A stretch of 64,000 nucleotides of DNA from NCBI GenBank assembly GCA_016703105.1, contig JADJCS010000009.1, forward strand, positions 310,001 to 374,000. Direction: 5' to 3'. Positions 39,021 to 47,913 of this stretch are shown in pieces. The first letter of the stretch is position 1. Each line of letters begins with the position of its first letter. The stretch comes from Flavobacteriales bacterium (GTDB lineage: Bacteria; Bacteroidota; Bacteroidia; Flavobacteriales_F; PHOS-HE28). The notes beneath the pieces are model-generated. The model did not search any database and was not told the origin of the DNA. It worked only from the letters and a program-made list of their open reading frames with translations. The translations under genes and the position numbers were made by a program.

Positions 39021-40103
39021 ATGAGCGACCTCCTCTCCAAACTCGCCTCCCTCCACGATCGCCGCGAAGAGATCGGCAAGCAGCTCGCTGACCCGAGCGT
39101 GATCGCCGACCAGAAGCGCTTTGTGGAATTGAACCGGAGCTACCGGGACCTGGAGCCTATCGATCAAGCGTTCGAGCGCTTCCGCAGGCTGCACGAGGAA
39201 CTCAGTGGTGCCGAGGAGATGTTGCGGACCGAAAGGGACAGCGATGTCCTCGACATGGCCCGAACGGAGCGCGATGCCCTGCGATCCTCCATCGAAGCGA
39301 TGGAGGAGGAGGTACGCATCATGCTGGTGCCCAAGGATCCGAACGATGCGCGCAATTGCATCCTGGAGGTGCGTGCAGGCACCGGGGGGGATGAAGCGAG
39401 CCTTTTCGCTGGCGACCTCTTCCGCATGTACAGCCGCTATTGCGAGGGCCGGGGCTGGCGGATGGAAGTGGCGGATGTAAGCGAAGGGACCGTGGGTGGT
39501 TACAAGGAGGTGGTGTGCAACGTGATCGGGGAAGGAGCCTACGGAACGTTGAAGTTCGAAGCCGGTGTGCATCGTGTGCAACGTGTTCCGGATACCGAGG
39601 CTAGCGGCCGCATCCACACCAGTGCGGCCACTGTGAACGTGCTGCCCGAAGCCGAAGAGACCGATGTGGATCTGCGGGAGAGCGATGTGAAGATGGAGAC
39701 CGCCCGCAGCGGCGGTGCCGGCGGCCAGAACGTGAACAAAGTGGAGACCAAGGTGCGGCTCACCCATATCCCCACAGGCTTGGTGGTGATGTGCCAGACA
39801 GAACGCAGCCAGCTAGGCAACCGGCTAAAGGCCATGCAGATGCTGCGGTCCAAACTGTATGAGGACAAGGTGCGAGCGCAGGAACAGGCTGTGGCAGCGC
39901 AACGGAAGAGCCAGGTGAGCAGTGGCGATCGCAGCGCCAAGATCCGCACCTACAATTTTCCGCAGAGCCGTGTCACCGACCACCGTATCGAATTTACCGC
40001 CCACAACCTACCCGCCATCTTGAACGGTGATCTACAGACCATTATCGACGCGCTCCAACTCGCTGAACGCACTGAGAAGTTGAAAGCCGAAGCCGGTGTT
40101 TGA
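39021..40103 (+). CDS. prfA: Peptide chain release factor 1
   Basis: 360-aa class I release factor that terminates translation at UAA and UAG. The start at 39021 (MSDLLSKLASLHDRREEIGKQL) gives the standard length; an upstream in-frame ATG at 38997 adds 8 residues without homology. The tripeptide anticodon is PDT at 190-192 (RVPDTEASGRIHTS), the P-x-T form that marks RF1 rather than RF2. The catalytic GGQ motif, target of methylation, is at 234-236 (SGGAGGQNVNKVET). The C-terminal domain RIRTYNFPQSRVTDHRI-type sequence is present (KIRTYNFPQSRVTDHRIEFT). A near-consensus -7 TACCGTTG (38982-38989) lies in the 49-bp gap after purM. Confidence 0.96.
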   Translation: MSDLLSKLASLHDRREEIGKQLADPSVIADQKRFVELNRSYRDLEPIDQAFERFRRLHEELSGAEEMLRTERDSDVLDMARTERDALRSSIEAMEEEVRIMLVPKDPNDARNCILEVRAGTGGDEASLFAGDLFRMYSRYCEGRGWRMEVADVSEGTVGGYKEVVCNVIGEGAYGTLKFEAGVHRVQRVPDTEASGRIHTSAATVNVLPEAEETDVDLRESDVKMETARSGGAGGQNVNKVETKVRLTHIPTGLVVMCQTERSQLGNRLKAMQMLRSKLYEDKVRAQEQAVAAQRKSQVSSGDRSAKIRTYNFPQSRVTDHRIEFTAHNLPAILNGDLQTIIDALQLAERTEKLKAEAGV

Positions 40104-40148
40104 GCGACAAGAGATCCCACTGCATCTCATTGCTGACCTTCGACCCCT

Positions 40149-40976
40149 ATGACCCGTGCTGAGCTCATCGCCACCATTCGCCGCAAAGAGAGCCTGCTCT
40201 GCGTGGGATTGGATACCGAAGATCATCTGGTACCTGACCACTTCCGGGCCGAGAGCCATCCGGTCCGGGCGTTCAATGAGGCGATCGTGGAGGTGACCCA
40301 CGATCTGGCCGTCGCCTACAAGCTCAATCTGGCCTTTTATGAAGCCCTCGGCGACCAGGGCTGGTTGGATCTGGAGGCTACCGTCGCTTACATCCGCAGC
40401 AAGGGGGATTGCCTGATCATCGCTGATGCCAAGCGCGGCGATATCGGCAACACGGCCCGGAAATACGCGGAGGCCTTTTTTGACCACCTCAATGTGGATG
40501 CGGTCACCCTTTCCCCCTACATGGGCAGGGATAGCATCCTGCCCTTTATAGGCCGGAACGGGAAATGGGGTATCGTGCTCGGGGTCACCAGCAATCCAGG
40601 TGCGGAGGACTTCCAATTCCTGCCGGTCGCTGGACAACGGCCGCTGTACGAGAACGTGATCAGGCAGGTGAGCAAGTGGGGTAGTTCCGAAGAGCTCATG
40701 TTCGTGGTGGGTGCCACGCGTCCTAGTGTCCTTTCGGAAGTACGCGCCCTCGCCCCGGAGCATTTTTTCCTTGTGCCAGGTATAGGTGCGCAAGGTGGTG
40801 ACCTGTCGGCAGTTTTGGAAGCCGGGTTGACCAGCGATGGGGGACTTCTGATCAATAGCTCGCGAGGGATTCTCTACGCTGGGAAAGGGGAGGATGCCAT
40901 CGCGGCCGCGCGCCGCGCTGCGCAAGACATGCAACAGGCCATGGCCACCGTGCTGCATAGCAAGGCGGTGATCTAA
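40149..40976 (+). CDS. pyrF: Orotidine 5'-phosphate decarboxylase (type 2)
   Basis: 275-aa enzyme converting OMP to UMP, the last step of UMP synthesis. The catalytic motif DAKRGDIG is at 93-100. The N-terminal LLCVGLDTEDHLVP and the VTLSPYMGRDSILPF and LVPGIGAQGGDL segments match the longer type 2 PyrF found in Bacteroidota and Actinobacteria. The C-terminus carries the phosphate-binding NSSRGILYAG. The start fits the family length. It lies 45 bp after prfA in the same orientation and probably belongs to the same transcription unit. Confidence 0.95.
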   Translation: MTRAELIATIRRKESLLCVGLDTEDHLVPDHFRAESHPVRAFNEAIVEVTHDLAVAYKLNLAFYEALGDQGWLDLEATVAYIRSKGDCLIIADAKRGDIGNTARKYAEAFFDHLNVDAVTLSPYMGRDSILPFIGRNGKWGIVLGVTSNPGAEDFQFLPVAGQRPLYENVIRQVSKWGSSEELMFVVGATRPSVLSEVRALAPEHFFLVPGIGAQGGDLSAVLEAGLTSDGGLLINSSRGILYAGKGEDAIAAARRAAQDMQQAMATVLHSKAVI

Positions 40977-41104
40977 GGCAGGTCCTTCCTGGGTTACCGT
41001 GCAAGTTCGTCCCGTTCGTTGGCGAAAGAAAGCCCGGTGTCCGGATCGGTCCATACCTACATTAACCCTCTGCCGATCGCCAGAAAAGCCGGCGGTGTTC
41101 AACC

Positions 41105-42541
41105 ATGGCCTATCCTGTCCCTAACCCGGAGCTTCTTCCAGGTCGTGTGCTGTACTTGGCAAAGGGGCGACCTTCCGTTAATCAAGGCTTCGACCGGGCG
41201 TGGGACGTTCTTCGGGACCCGACTTTTCCATACGGAGAGAACCTGCTCCAGTTCATCTGGGAAGCGCAACTATTCGATCGCCACGCCTTGCGCACCACGG
41301 ACGGCCTGCCTGTGGAGGTGATCCGCCCGGGCCGCCTCCATTCCAACGCAGGCCCCGATCTCCAGGAGGCGCAATTGAGGATCGTTGGACAACTCTGGGC
41401 CGGAAGCGTGGAGGTTCATGTGCATAGCAGCGAATGGAACGCGCACCATCACCAGAGCGATCCGGCCTATGATGGGGTGGTTCTGCACGTCGTGTTCGAG
41501 CATGACGCGGATGTGCGCACGTTGAGTGGTCGTGTGCTCCCGACCGTGGAATTGAGGTCAAGGATCAGCACGGACAGCCTGGCTCTCTTTGCGGAATTGA
41601 TGCGGTCACGGGCCGTGGTGACCTGCGCCGGACTTCTTTCCAGTGTGGATCCCACGCGTCTGAACACCTGGTTGGAGAGTGTCCTCATCGAGCGCCTGAT
41701 CCGCAAGACCGAACAGGCCGAAATGTTGTTCAGCCAGCTGGGGGATGATGGTCCAACCACCTTCTATCATCTTCTGGCGAGGGCGTTCGGTCTTGGGGTG
41801 AACGCGGAACCCTTCGGGATGCTGGCCCATGCGCTGCCTTGGAAATTGCTCCTCCGCCATCGTGATCAGCAGCTACGGATCGAGGCACTCCTTTTCGGCC
41901 AGGCAGGCTTGCTGCGAACGGACTTTGTGGATGCGTACCCGGTGCTGCTTTGGCGCGAACATGCGGCGCTGGCATTTGCCCATGACCTGAGGCCAACTCC
42001 TCTAGCCGCGTGGAAATTCGGGCGGATGCGGCCCATGAATTTCCCCACGGTGCGGATCGCCCAATTCGCCGCCCTGATCGGCCGGTTGGACGGCGACGTC
42101 TTGACGCTCCTTGACCATGATAACCTCGCCCCGCTGCGCGCGCTGTTGGAAGCCGAACCTTCGACCTACTGGCTGTCGCACTATCTCTTCGACCGGCCCA
42201 GTGCCGAGCGAGCCAAACGCCTGGGCTCCGGAGCCGCTGATCATTTGATCATCAATGCGGTGGTGCCGATGCTCTTTCTATTGGCCAGGGTGAAGGGGCG
42301 CCAGGCATTGCGGGATAGAGCGGTCCGGCTGTTGGAACAGATGCCGACCGAGCGCAACAGCATTACCGAGGGATGGGCTTCCCTCGGCCTGAAGGCCGAT
42401 AGCGCGGCACGCGGCCAGGCGCTTATCGAACTCCGCAATGGCTACTGCACACCCCGGAAGTGCTTACTTTGCGGTATCGGAAGGCACCTCATGCGTAGCG
42501 TGCGGCCTTTCGACCCGGAGTTCCACTTTCCACCGAAATGA
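41105..42541 (+). CDS. DUF2851 family protein
   Basis: 478-aa protein of the conserved, uncharacterised DUF2851 family of Bacteroidota. Diagnostic segments: ENLLQFIWEAQLFD, LRTTDGLPVEVIRPGRLHSNAGPDLQEAQLRI, WAGSVEVHVHSSEWNAHHHQSDPAYDGVVLHVVFEHD, and a C-terminal cysteine pair in YCTPRKCLLCGIG. The histidine-rich HVHSSEWNAHHH region and the CxxC-like end suggest metal binding, but no activity is known. About 45 residues precede the usual family start; there is no other Met in that stretch, so the start is kept. Its stop overlaps the start of the PspC-like gene (ATGA), so the two are translationally coupled. Confidence 0.85.
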   Translation: MAYPVPNPELLPGRVLYLAKGRPSVNQGFDRAWDVLRDPTFPYGENLLQFIWEAQLFDRHALRTTDGLPVEVIRPGRLHSNAGPDLQEAQLRIVGQLWAGSVEVHVHSSEWNAHHHQSDPAYDGVVLHVVFEHDADVRTLSGRVLPTVELRSRISTDSLALFAELMRSRAVVTCAGLLSSVDPTRLNTWLESVLIERLIRKTEQAEMLFSQLGDDGPTTFYHLLARAFGLGVNAEPFGMLAHALPWKLLLRHRDQQLRIEALLFGQAGLLRTDFVDAYPVLLWREHAALAFAHDLRPTPLAAWKFGRMRPMNFPTVRIAQFAALIGRLDGDVLTLLDHDNLAPLRALLEAEPSTYWLSHYLFDRPSAERAKRLGSGAADHLIINAVVPMLFLLARVKGRQALRDRAVRLLEQMPTERNSITEGWASLGLKADSAARGQALIELRNGYCTPRKCLLCGIGRHLMRSVRPFDPEFHFPPK

Positions 42542-42768
42542 TCGATCGCATCAAGACCTGGTTCGAGCGCCAAGCGTTCGGTGTCTGCGCGTGGTGGGGC
42601 GAGAAGCTCAATATCAAGACGGAACAGGTGCGGCTCAGCTTCATCTATTTGAGCTTCGTGACCGCAGGCCTGCATCTCGTGCTCTACCTGATCATGGCCT
42701 TCGTGCTGCAGCACAAGGAGCGGATCAAACGACCGTTGGCGAAGCGCAGTACGGTGTGGGAGCTTTGA
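42538..42768 (+). CDS. Small PspC-domain membrane protein
   Basis: 76-aa protein with the PspC fold: amphipathic N-terminus (FGVCAWWGEKLNIKTEQVRLSFIYLSF) leading into one transmembrane helix (TAGLHLVLYLIMAFVL) and a basic tail. PspC-type proteins sit in the inner membrane; in Proteobacteria PspC takes part in envelope-stress signalling, but this short stand-alone form has no known role. The 4-bp overlap with the DUF2851 gene indicates a shared operon. Confidence 0.8.
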   Translation: MIDRIKTWFERQAFGVCAWWGEKLNIKTEQVRLSFIYLSFVTAGLHLVLYLIMAFVLQHKERIKRPLAKRSTVWEL

Positions 42769-42790
42769 GCGGTTTTCGGCTGGAGCGGGC

Positions 42791-43063
42791 ATGACCAACA
42801 ACGACATCTTCAAGAAGCTCCGGGTAGCCCTTCGGTTGAAGGACACGGACATTATCAAGATCCTGGCGTTGGTGGACTACAAGGTGAGCGAGAGTGAACT
42901 GAGCGCGCTGTTCCGCAGCGAGGATCATCCGAACTACAAGCCAGCCGGGGACCAGATCCTGCGCAACTTCCTCAATGGGCTGATCGTCCATTTGCGCGGA
43001 CCGATGGAGAAGAAATCTCCGCCGTCGGCTCCCAAGACGCGGTTGCACGGTCCTAAGCGCTAG
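42791..43063 (+). CDS. DUF1456 family protein, single-repeat form
   Basis: 90-aa protein with one copy of the DUF1456 (YehS-like) helical repeat: TNNDIFKKLRVALRLKDTDIIKILALVDYKVSES, then ALFRSEDHPNYKPAGDQILRNFLNGLIVHLRG. Typical members have two such repeats and about 150 aa; this one holds a single repeat followed by a basic Pro/Lys tail (KKSPPSAPKTRLHGPKR), so it is a half-length or truncated variant. Function unknown. It lies 22 bp after the PspC gene on the same strand. Confidence 0.75.
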   Translation: MTNNDIFKKLRVALRLKDTDIIKILALVDYKVSESELSALFRSEDHPNYKPAGDQILRNFLNGLIVHLRGPMEKKSPPSAPKTRLHGPKR

Positions 43064-43102
43064 GTTGCTGAACGCGATCGGCGGAATGCGACCTTCGCAG
43101 CG

Positions 43103-44002
43103 ATGCGGATCTTGATCACCGGTTCCAACGGGCTACTGGGCCAGAAGATCATCGCTGCGCTGCGGAACGACACGGAGGTGGAGTTGATCGCGACCAGCCG
43201 TGGACTGGATCGGACCCCGGAACCGTTGTTGGATAGGTACCGCGCCTTGGACATTACGAGCCAGGCCGAAGTGCAGGCGGTTTTCGATGCGACGCGGCCC
43301 CAAGTGGTGATCCACACCGCGGCGATGACCAATGTCGACGCGTGCGAACTCGATCCTGTCGCATGTCGGCTTCAGAACGTTACGGCCACGGACCATCTCG
43401 TGCGCGCGGCCGAGCGGCACCAGAGCCACTTCATTCTTCTGAGCACGGACTTCATTTTCGACGGAGAAGCAGGCCCCTACCGCGAAGAGGATCAACCTCA
43501 CCCCTTGAGCATCTATGGGCACAGCAAATTGGATGGGGAAGCCCTGGTGATCGGAAGCAGCCTGACGAAGTGGTCCATCGCACGCACCATCATCGTGTAT
43601 GGCATAGCACCTGGCTTGAGCCGCAGCAACGTGGTGCTTTGGGCCAAAGCCGCCTTGGAGAAAGGAGAGCCGATCAACGTGGTGGACGATCAATGGCGCA
43701 TGCCCACCTTGGCCGAGGACCTGGCGGATGGTTGCATCCGCATCGCCAAGCGGGGCGCCTTGGGCATCTACCACCTGAGCGGTCCGGACGGCATGAGCAT
43801 ACTTGAACTTGTGCAGCGGGTAGCGCGTTTCTTCGATCTGGATCCCAGCGTGATCCAGCTCATTACCTCGGCGAGTTTGTCGCAGCCTGCGAAGCGACCA
43901 CCGCGCACTGGTTTTGTGTTGGACAAAGCGCGCCGGGACCTGGGATATGCCCCTCGTTCGTTCGAAGCCGGGCTTGCAGTGCTCCGTTCGCAATTGATGT
44001 GA
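43103..44002 (+). CDS. RmlD-like NAD(P)-dependent sugar reductase/epimerase
   Basis: 299-aa extended short-chain dehydrogenase. The nucleotide-binding GSNGLLG is at about 7-13. The catalytic YGHSK (YxxxK) follows STDFIFDGEAGPYREEDQPHPLSIYG. VVIHTAAMTNVDACE and TGFVLDKARRDLGYAP are typical of dTDP-4-dehydrorhamnose reductase (RmlD) and relatives. No rmlA/B/C neighbours exist here, so the sugar substrate is unknown and the RmlD symbol is not assigned. Cytoplasmic; it may supply activated sugars for surface glycans. Confidence 0.8.
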   Translation: MRILITGSNGLLGQKIIAALRNDTEVELIATSRGLDRTPEPLLDRYRALDITSQAEVQAVFDATRPQVVIHTAAMTNVDACELDPVACRLQNVTATDHLVRAAERHQSHFILLSTDFIFDGEAGPYREEDQPHPLSIYGHSKLDGEALVIGSSLTKWSIARTIIVYGIAPGLSRSNVVLWAKAALEKGEPINVVDDQWRMPTLAEDLADGCIRIAKRGALGIYHLSGPDGMSILELVQRVARFFDLDPSVIQLITSASLSQPAKRPPRTGFVLDKARRDLGYAPRSFEAGLAVLRSQLM

Positions 44003-44039
44003 TCCCTGCGGTTACCTTGTACGGCGGAACGCTTTACCG

Positions 44040-44990
44040 ATGGCCTGGAAGCTTTCAGAGCCTATGAAGAACGCCCTCGCGATGCACCGCGGCGAACGCC
44101 AGGGCGTGTTGCTCATCCTGCTATTCATCGTGGGATGCGGTGCGTGGATCACCTATGCGCGATGGCGTGGTCCGGATCCAGCGGAAATGGCGGAAGTGCA
44201 GCAGCGTATGGATTCCTGGCTAGCTGAACGATCAAGTGCATTGGTCCAACGATCCCAGGAGGAGGTGGTCACGACGGAGTTGTTCCCATTTGACCCGAAT
44301 ACGGCCTCTACGGAAGAATGGCAGCGACTCGGATTGACCCCGAAACAGGCCCGTAGCGTAGGTAATTACTTGGCGAACGGCGGTAGTTTCAGGTTCCGGG
44401 AGGATCTCTCCCGGATGCGCAGTTTGCGTCCGGATCAGGTAAGGGTCTTGTTGCCTTATGTCCAGCTACCGAGCAAGGAAGAGCGGCGTCCTTCACGCGG
44501 ATCTTCAAGCAATGGAGCCGCCGACTTCAAGCACGATACGGCCACATGGGAGAGGCCCTATGATCGTGCGGCAAAAGCCCCAGTGCGGAAGTTGGAAGTG
44601 AACACTTGTGACAGTGCCCAACTGGTCGCTCTTCCTGGTGTGGGGCCGTCTTTCGCACGGGGGATCCTGCGGTACAGGACCTTGCTCGGCGGATACGCGG
44701 ATCTCGATCAACTGGCCGAAGTGAAGGTATTGAAGGACAAGCCTGATGCGCTCGCGAACTTGCGGGAATTGCTCATGGTGGACACGTCCGCGATCATCCG
44801 CATCCCCCTCAATACGTGCACTGTGGAACAATTGGCCGACCACCCTTATGTGGACTGGAAGCTTGCCAAGGCGCTGGTCGCCTACCGAACCCAACATGGT
44901 CTGTTCAAAGAGGTCGTCGGCATTCGGGGCTGCGTCTTAGTGGATGACTCGCTCTTCCGTAAACTTGCGCCCTATTTTTCCACGGAGTGA
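44040..44990 (+). CDS. Helix-hairpin-helix membrane protein (ComEA-like)
   Basis: 316-aa protein with an N-terminal transmembrane helix (GVLLILLFIVGCGAWITYA) and three helix-hairpin-helix segments: FDPNTASTEEWQRLGLTPKQARSVGNYL, LEVNTCDSAQLVALPGVGPSFARGILRYR and IPLNTCTVEQLADHPYVDWKLAKALVAYR. This layout is common in Bacteroidota ComEA-like proteins that bind DNA in the periplasm, but a role in DNA uptake has not been shown for this form. Its stop overlaps the GTG start of apt. Confidence 0.8.
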   Translation: MAWKLSEPMKNALAMHRGERQGVLLILLFIVGCGAWITYARWRGPDPAEMAEVQQRMDSWLAERSSALVQRSQEEVVTTELFPFDPNTASTEEWQRLGLTPKQARSVGNYLANGGSFRFREDLSRMRSLRPDQVRVLLPYVQLPSKEERRPSRGSSSNGAADFKHDTATWERPYDRAAKAPVRKLEVNTCDSAQLVALPGVGPSFARGILRYRTLLGGYADLDQLAEVKVLKDKPDALANLRELLMVDTSAIIRIPLNTCTVEQLADHPYVDWKLAKALVAYRTQHGLFKEVVGIRGCVLVDDSLFRKLAPYFSTE

Positions 44991-45520
44991 GCGCACTGCA
45001 GCAGCGTCTGCTGGGATCCATCCGGGCGGTGCCGGATTTTCCCAAGCCAGGTATCCTTTTCCGCGATATCACCCCGGTGATGGAAGATCCCTCGCTCAGC
45101 AATGCGGTGGTCGATGCTTTCGTCACTTCTGCTCAGAGCAAGGGGATCGACGCCGTGGCCGGGATCGAGAGCCGCGGATTCCTCTTTGGTATGCCTCTGG
45201 CGCTCCGTCTTGGTGTGCCCTTTCTCACTGTTCGAAAGAAGGGCAAGCTGCCCTACCGTACCGTTTCCTACAAGTACGACCTGGAATATGGTTCGGCCGA
45301 GATCGAGATGCATGTGGACGTGGTGTGTCCTGGAATGCGGGTGCTTGTACACGACGATCTACTCGCTACCGGGGGTACCGCCGCTGCATCGGCCGAACTG
45401 ATCCGAATGCAGGGAGGCCAGGTAGCCGCCTTCAGTTTCCTTGTCGAACTTTCCACCCTGGGCGGGGCGGAACGCTTGCGCCCCTACGGCGCGGATATCC
45501 TCCGCCTGGTCACCTACTGA
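44987..45520 (+). CDS. apt: Adenine phosphoribosyltransferase
   Basis: 177-aa purine-salvage enzyme making AMP from adenine and PRPP. The start is GTG at 44987, which overlaps the preceding stop and gives the family-standard N-terminus (SALQQRLLGSIRAVPDFPKPGILFRDITPV). The PRPP-binding loop VLVHDDLLATGGT is at 119-131, and the RKKGKLP segment with the active-site lysines is intact. It forms an overlapping pair with the HhH gene and is followed 4 bp later by an acyl-CoA dehydrogenase. Confidence 0.95.
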   Translation: MSALQQRLLGSIRAVPDFPKPGILFRDITPVMEDPSLSNAVVDAFVTSAQSKGIDAVAGIESRGFLFGMPLALRLGVPFLTVRKKGKLPYRTVSYKYDLEYGSAEIEMHVDVVCPGMRVLVHDDLLATGGTAAASAELIRMQGGQVAAFSFLVELSTLGGAERLRPYGADILRLVTY

Positions 45521-45524
45521 ACCC

Positions 45525-46667
45525 ATGGAATTCATCGCCACCGAGAACCAGACCATGATCGCGCAGGCCGTGCGCGATCTCTGCGAACGTGAACTACGTC
45601 CCAACCTGATGGAATGGGACGAGGCGCAGCACATGCCGATCGACCTGTTCAAAAAGCACTTCGGTCCGGCAGGGATGCTCGGCGTGCTGGTTCCAGAAGA
45701 GTACGGTGGGGCGGGTTTAGGCTATTTCGAGTATGTCTCCACAATTGTGGAGGTGTCGAAGATCTGCGGCAGCATCGGCCTAAGTGTGGCCGCACACAAT
45801 AGTCTTTGTACGGGCCACATCATGCAGTTCGGCAGCGAGGAGCAGAAGAGAAGGTGGTTGCCCAAACTGGCCACCGGTGAATGGCTGGGCGCATGGGCGC
45901 TCACCGAGCCGAACACCGGAAGCGACGCGATGCGCATGAAGTGCACCGCCCGGAAGGAAGGGAAGGAGTGGGTGCTGAACGGCACCAAATGCTGGATCAC
46001 CCATGGAAAAAGCGGCGATGCCGTGGTGGCTATCGTGCGCACGGGAGAGCTGCTGGACAGCAAGGGCATGACCGCCTTCGTGATCGAACGCGGTACGCCG
46101 GGTCTCAAGGCCGGCAAGAAGGAGAACAAACTGGGCATGCGGGCCAGCGAGACAACGGAGGTGATCTTCGAGGATTGCCGTGTTCCAGAGGAGAATGTCC
46201 TGGGGCAGGTGGGTGAGGGCTTCCAGCAGGCGATGAAAGTGCTGGACGGCGGTCGCATCAGCATAGCGGCGCTGAGCCTGGGTATCGCCAAGGGCGCCTT
46301 CGAGGCAAGTGTCAAGTACGCCAAGGAGCGGGAGCAATTCGGTCAGCCGATCGCCAACTTCCAGGCCATCAGTTTCAAGATCGCGGACATGGCCACCCGC
46401 ATCGAGGCCGCCGAGCTCTTGATCCTCCAGGCCGCTGATCTGAAGAACCGCCACAAGAAAATGACCAAGGAGAGCGCCATGGCCAAGTACTACGCCAGTG
46501 AGGTGTGCGTATGGGCCAGCAACGAGGCGGTCCAGATCTTCGGTGGATATGGTTATACCAAGGATTTTCCGGTGGAAAAATTCTACAGGGACAGCAAGCT
46601 GTGTACGATCGGCGAGGGTACCAGCGAGATCCAGAAGGTGGTGATCGGACGGGAGGTATTGCGGTAG
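45525..46667 (+). CDS. Acyl-CoA dehydrogenase
   Basis: 380-aa FAD-dependent enzyme of the short/branched-chain acyl-CoA dehydrogenase type, catalysing alpha,beta-dehydrogenation of acyl-CoA. The start at 45525 (MEFIATENQTMIAQAVRDLCE) matches the family and lies 4 bp after the apt stop. Visible: N-terminal helical domain, beta domain (GAWALTEPNTGSDAMRMKCTA, LNGTKCWITHG), and C-terminal domain (KYAKEREQFGQPIANFQAI, ASNEAVQIFGGYGYTKDFPVEKFYRDSK). The catalytic Glu lies in IGEGTSEIQ at about 364. The precise acyl chain is not deducible. Confidence 0.93.
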   Translation: MEFIATENQTMIAQAVRDLCERELRPNLMEWDEAQHMPIDLFKKHFGPAGMLGVLVPEEYGGAGLGYFEYVSTIVEVSKICGSIGLSVAAHNSLCTGHIMQFGSEEQKRRWLPKLATGEWLGAWALTEPNTGSDAMRMKCTARKEGKEWVLNGTKCWITHGKSGDAVVAIVRTGELLDSKGMTAFVIERGTPGLKAGKKENKLGMRASETTEVIFEDCRVPEENVLGQVGEGFQQAMKVLDGGRISIAALSLGIAKGAFEASVKYAKEREQFGQPIANFQAISFKIADMATRIEAAELLILQAADLKNRHKKMTKESAMAKYYASEVCVWASNEAVQIFGGYGYTKDFPVEKFYRDSKLCTIGEGTSEIQKVVIGREVLR

Positions 46668-46683
46668 GTCTCGACCACCCCTG

Positions 46684-46713
46684 TTGCAGGGATCGGTACT
46701 CCCGCTATATTTG
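46684..46713 (+). promoter_or_regulatory. Promoter for rpsU
   Basis: TTG at 46684-46686, a 19-bp spacer, then TATATTTG (46706-46713). This is a perfect match to the Bacteroidota sigma consensus (TTG-N19-TAnnTTTG), ending 21 bp before the rpsU ATG. Confidence 0.85.
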
Positions 46714-46734
46714 CGACCCCTTAGAGAAAAGTAC

Positions 46735-46926
46735 ATGCTGATCATCCCGGTCAAGGAAGGCGAGAGCATCGACAAGGCGCTCAAGAAGTTCAAGAAGAAG
46801 TTCGAGCGCACCGGCACCATGCGTGCGTTGCGCCGCCGCCAGAGCTACACGAAACCTTCCGTGGAGCGCCGCAAGGAGATCATCCGGGCGTCTTATAAGC
46901 TCCAAACCTACAGTGTAGAGCAATAG
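46735..46926 (+). CDS. rpsU: 30S ribosomal protein S21
   Basis: 63-aa, highly basic ribosomal protein that helps 16S rRNA base-pairing at initiation. Sequence is typical: MLIIPVKEGESIDKALKKF, then KKKFERTGTMRALRRRQSY and KPSVERRKEIIRASYKLQ. The start at 46735 follows a perfect promoter. In Bacteroidota S21 is implicated in sequestering the 16S anti-Shine-Dalgarno tail, consistent with the lack of Shine-Dalgarno sites here. It ends at a strong terminator before xerC. Confidence 0.97.
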   Translation: MLIIPVKEGESIDKALKKFKKKFERTGTMRALRRRQSYTKPSVERRKEIIRASYKLQTYSVEQ

Positions 46927-46944
46927 ACCTCCGGGCGTCGCTTG

Positions 46945-46986
46945 GATAGGCGAAAGTTCCTCCGGGAATTTTCGCCTATCTTGTTC
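46945..46986 (+). terminator. Terminator after rpsU
   Basis: 11-bp perfect outer stem (gataggcgaaa 46945-46955, tttcgcctatc 46970-46980) with an inner pairing (ttcc/ggaa), followed by ttgttct. It abuts the xerC start at 46991. Confidence 0.8.
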
Positions 46987-46990
46987 TCGG

Positions 46991-47911
46991 ATGTTGACCG
47001 AGCGTTTTCTGGACCATCTGGCGTACGAGAAACGGTGTAGTCCGCATACCCAGGCCGCTTATCGGCGGGACCTGGCCCAGTTCGGCGCCTACCTGGATGA
47101 ACTTAGGGGAGACGCTGCATTGACATCGGCCGACCCGCGCTCTGTCAGGGGTTGGGTGATGAGCTTGCTGGACGGCGGGATCTCCGCGCGGGCCGACAAG
47201 CGCAAATTGAGCGCGTTACGGGCTTTTTACAAGTTCGCCCGCACCGTAGGGTCGGTTTCAGAAGATCCGACCGACCTCATCGATCCGCCCAAAACGCCTG
47301 CGCGCTTGCCGGAGTTCATCCCCGAACGGGAGGTCGAGGACGTGTTCGCGTCAGCCAAAGAAGGTCCCGGTAAGCCGGATCCCTTGGAACGCTTGGTATT
47401 GGAGTTGTTCTACGGTACCGGCATCCGCCTCGCGGAACTGGTGGGACTAGAGCTGAACGCTGTGGACCTGCACCGGCGCACCATCCGCGTGCTGGGCAAG
47501 CGGAACAAGGAACGGATCATCCCTATCGGCGAGGGTTTGAGCGATGCGATAGGCTTCTACCTTTCGGTGCGGCCCGCCCCCATGCCAGCATTTGGGCAAA
47601 ATGAGCCGCTCCTCTTGGGAAGCACAGGGAAACCACTCGCTCGACGCACCGTACAACGACTTGTGGCACGCGCCTTGGGCCGTGTCACCACCCGAACGAA
47701 AAGAAGCCCACACGTGCTCCGGCACACCTTCGCTACACATATGCTCGAACACGGGGCTGACCTCAATGCCGTAAAGGAACTCCTTGGCCACGCGGGCCTC
47801 GCGGCTACTCAGGTATACACCCATAACACGGTAGAGAAGCTCCGCAAAGTGCATGCGCAAGCGCATCCGCGCGGGGGGGGACACCTCCAAGAACCACAAA
47901 AGACACCTTGA
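46991..47911 (+). CDS. xerC: Tyrosine recombinase XerC
   Basis: 306-aa site-specific recombinase that, with XerD, resolves chromosome dimers at dif. The catalytic set is complete: Arg146 (GTGIRLAEL), Lys170 (VLGKRNKE), His241 and Arg244 (PHVLRHTFATH), His267 (LLGHAGL) and Tyr276 (TQVYTH). The N-terminal SAM-like core-binding domain is intact. It lies between rpsU and hpf, the usual housekeeping location in Bacteroidota, and has no phage or integron context, so it is not an integrase. The C-terminus ends after a G8 run (PRGGGHLQEP), slightly longer than usual. Its stop overlaps the TTG preceding the hpf start. Confidence 0.95.
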   Translation: MLTERFLDHLAYEKRCSPHTQAAYRRDLAQFGAYLDELRGDAALTSADPRSVRGWVMSLLDGGISARADKRKLSALRAFYKFARTVGSVSEDPTDLIDPPKTPARLPEFIPEREVEDVFASAKEGPGKPDPLERLVLELFYGTGIRLAELVGLELNAVDLHRRTIRVLGKRNKERIIPIGEGLSDAIGFYLSVRPAPMPAFGQNEPLLLGSTGKPLARRTVQRLVARALGRVTTRTKRSPHVLRHTFATHMLEHGADLNAVKELLGHAGLAATQVYTHNTVEKLRKVHAQAHPRGGGHLQEPQKTP

Positions 47912-47913
47912 TC

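Noticed and set aside
47873..47880. G8 run near the xerC end as a frameshift
   Set aside because: The current frame gives a sensible stop overlapping the next start; other run lengths would give longer, less plausible ends.
46991..47911. Phage or integron integrase
   Set aside because: Tyrosine recombinase features fit chromosomal XerC between rpsU and hpf; no attachment sites, cassettes or phage genes nearby.
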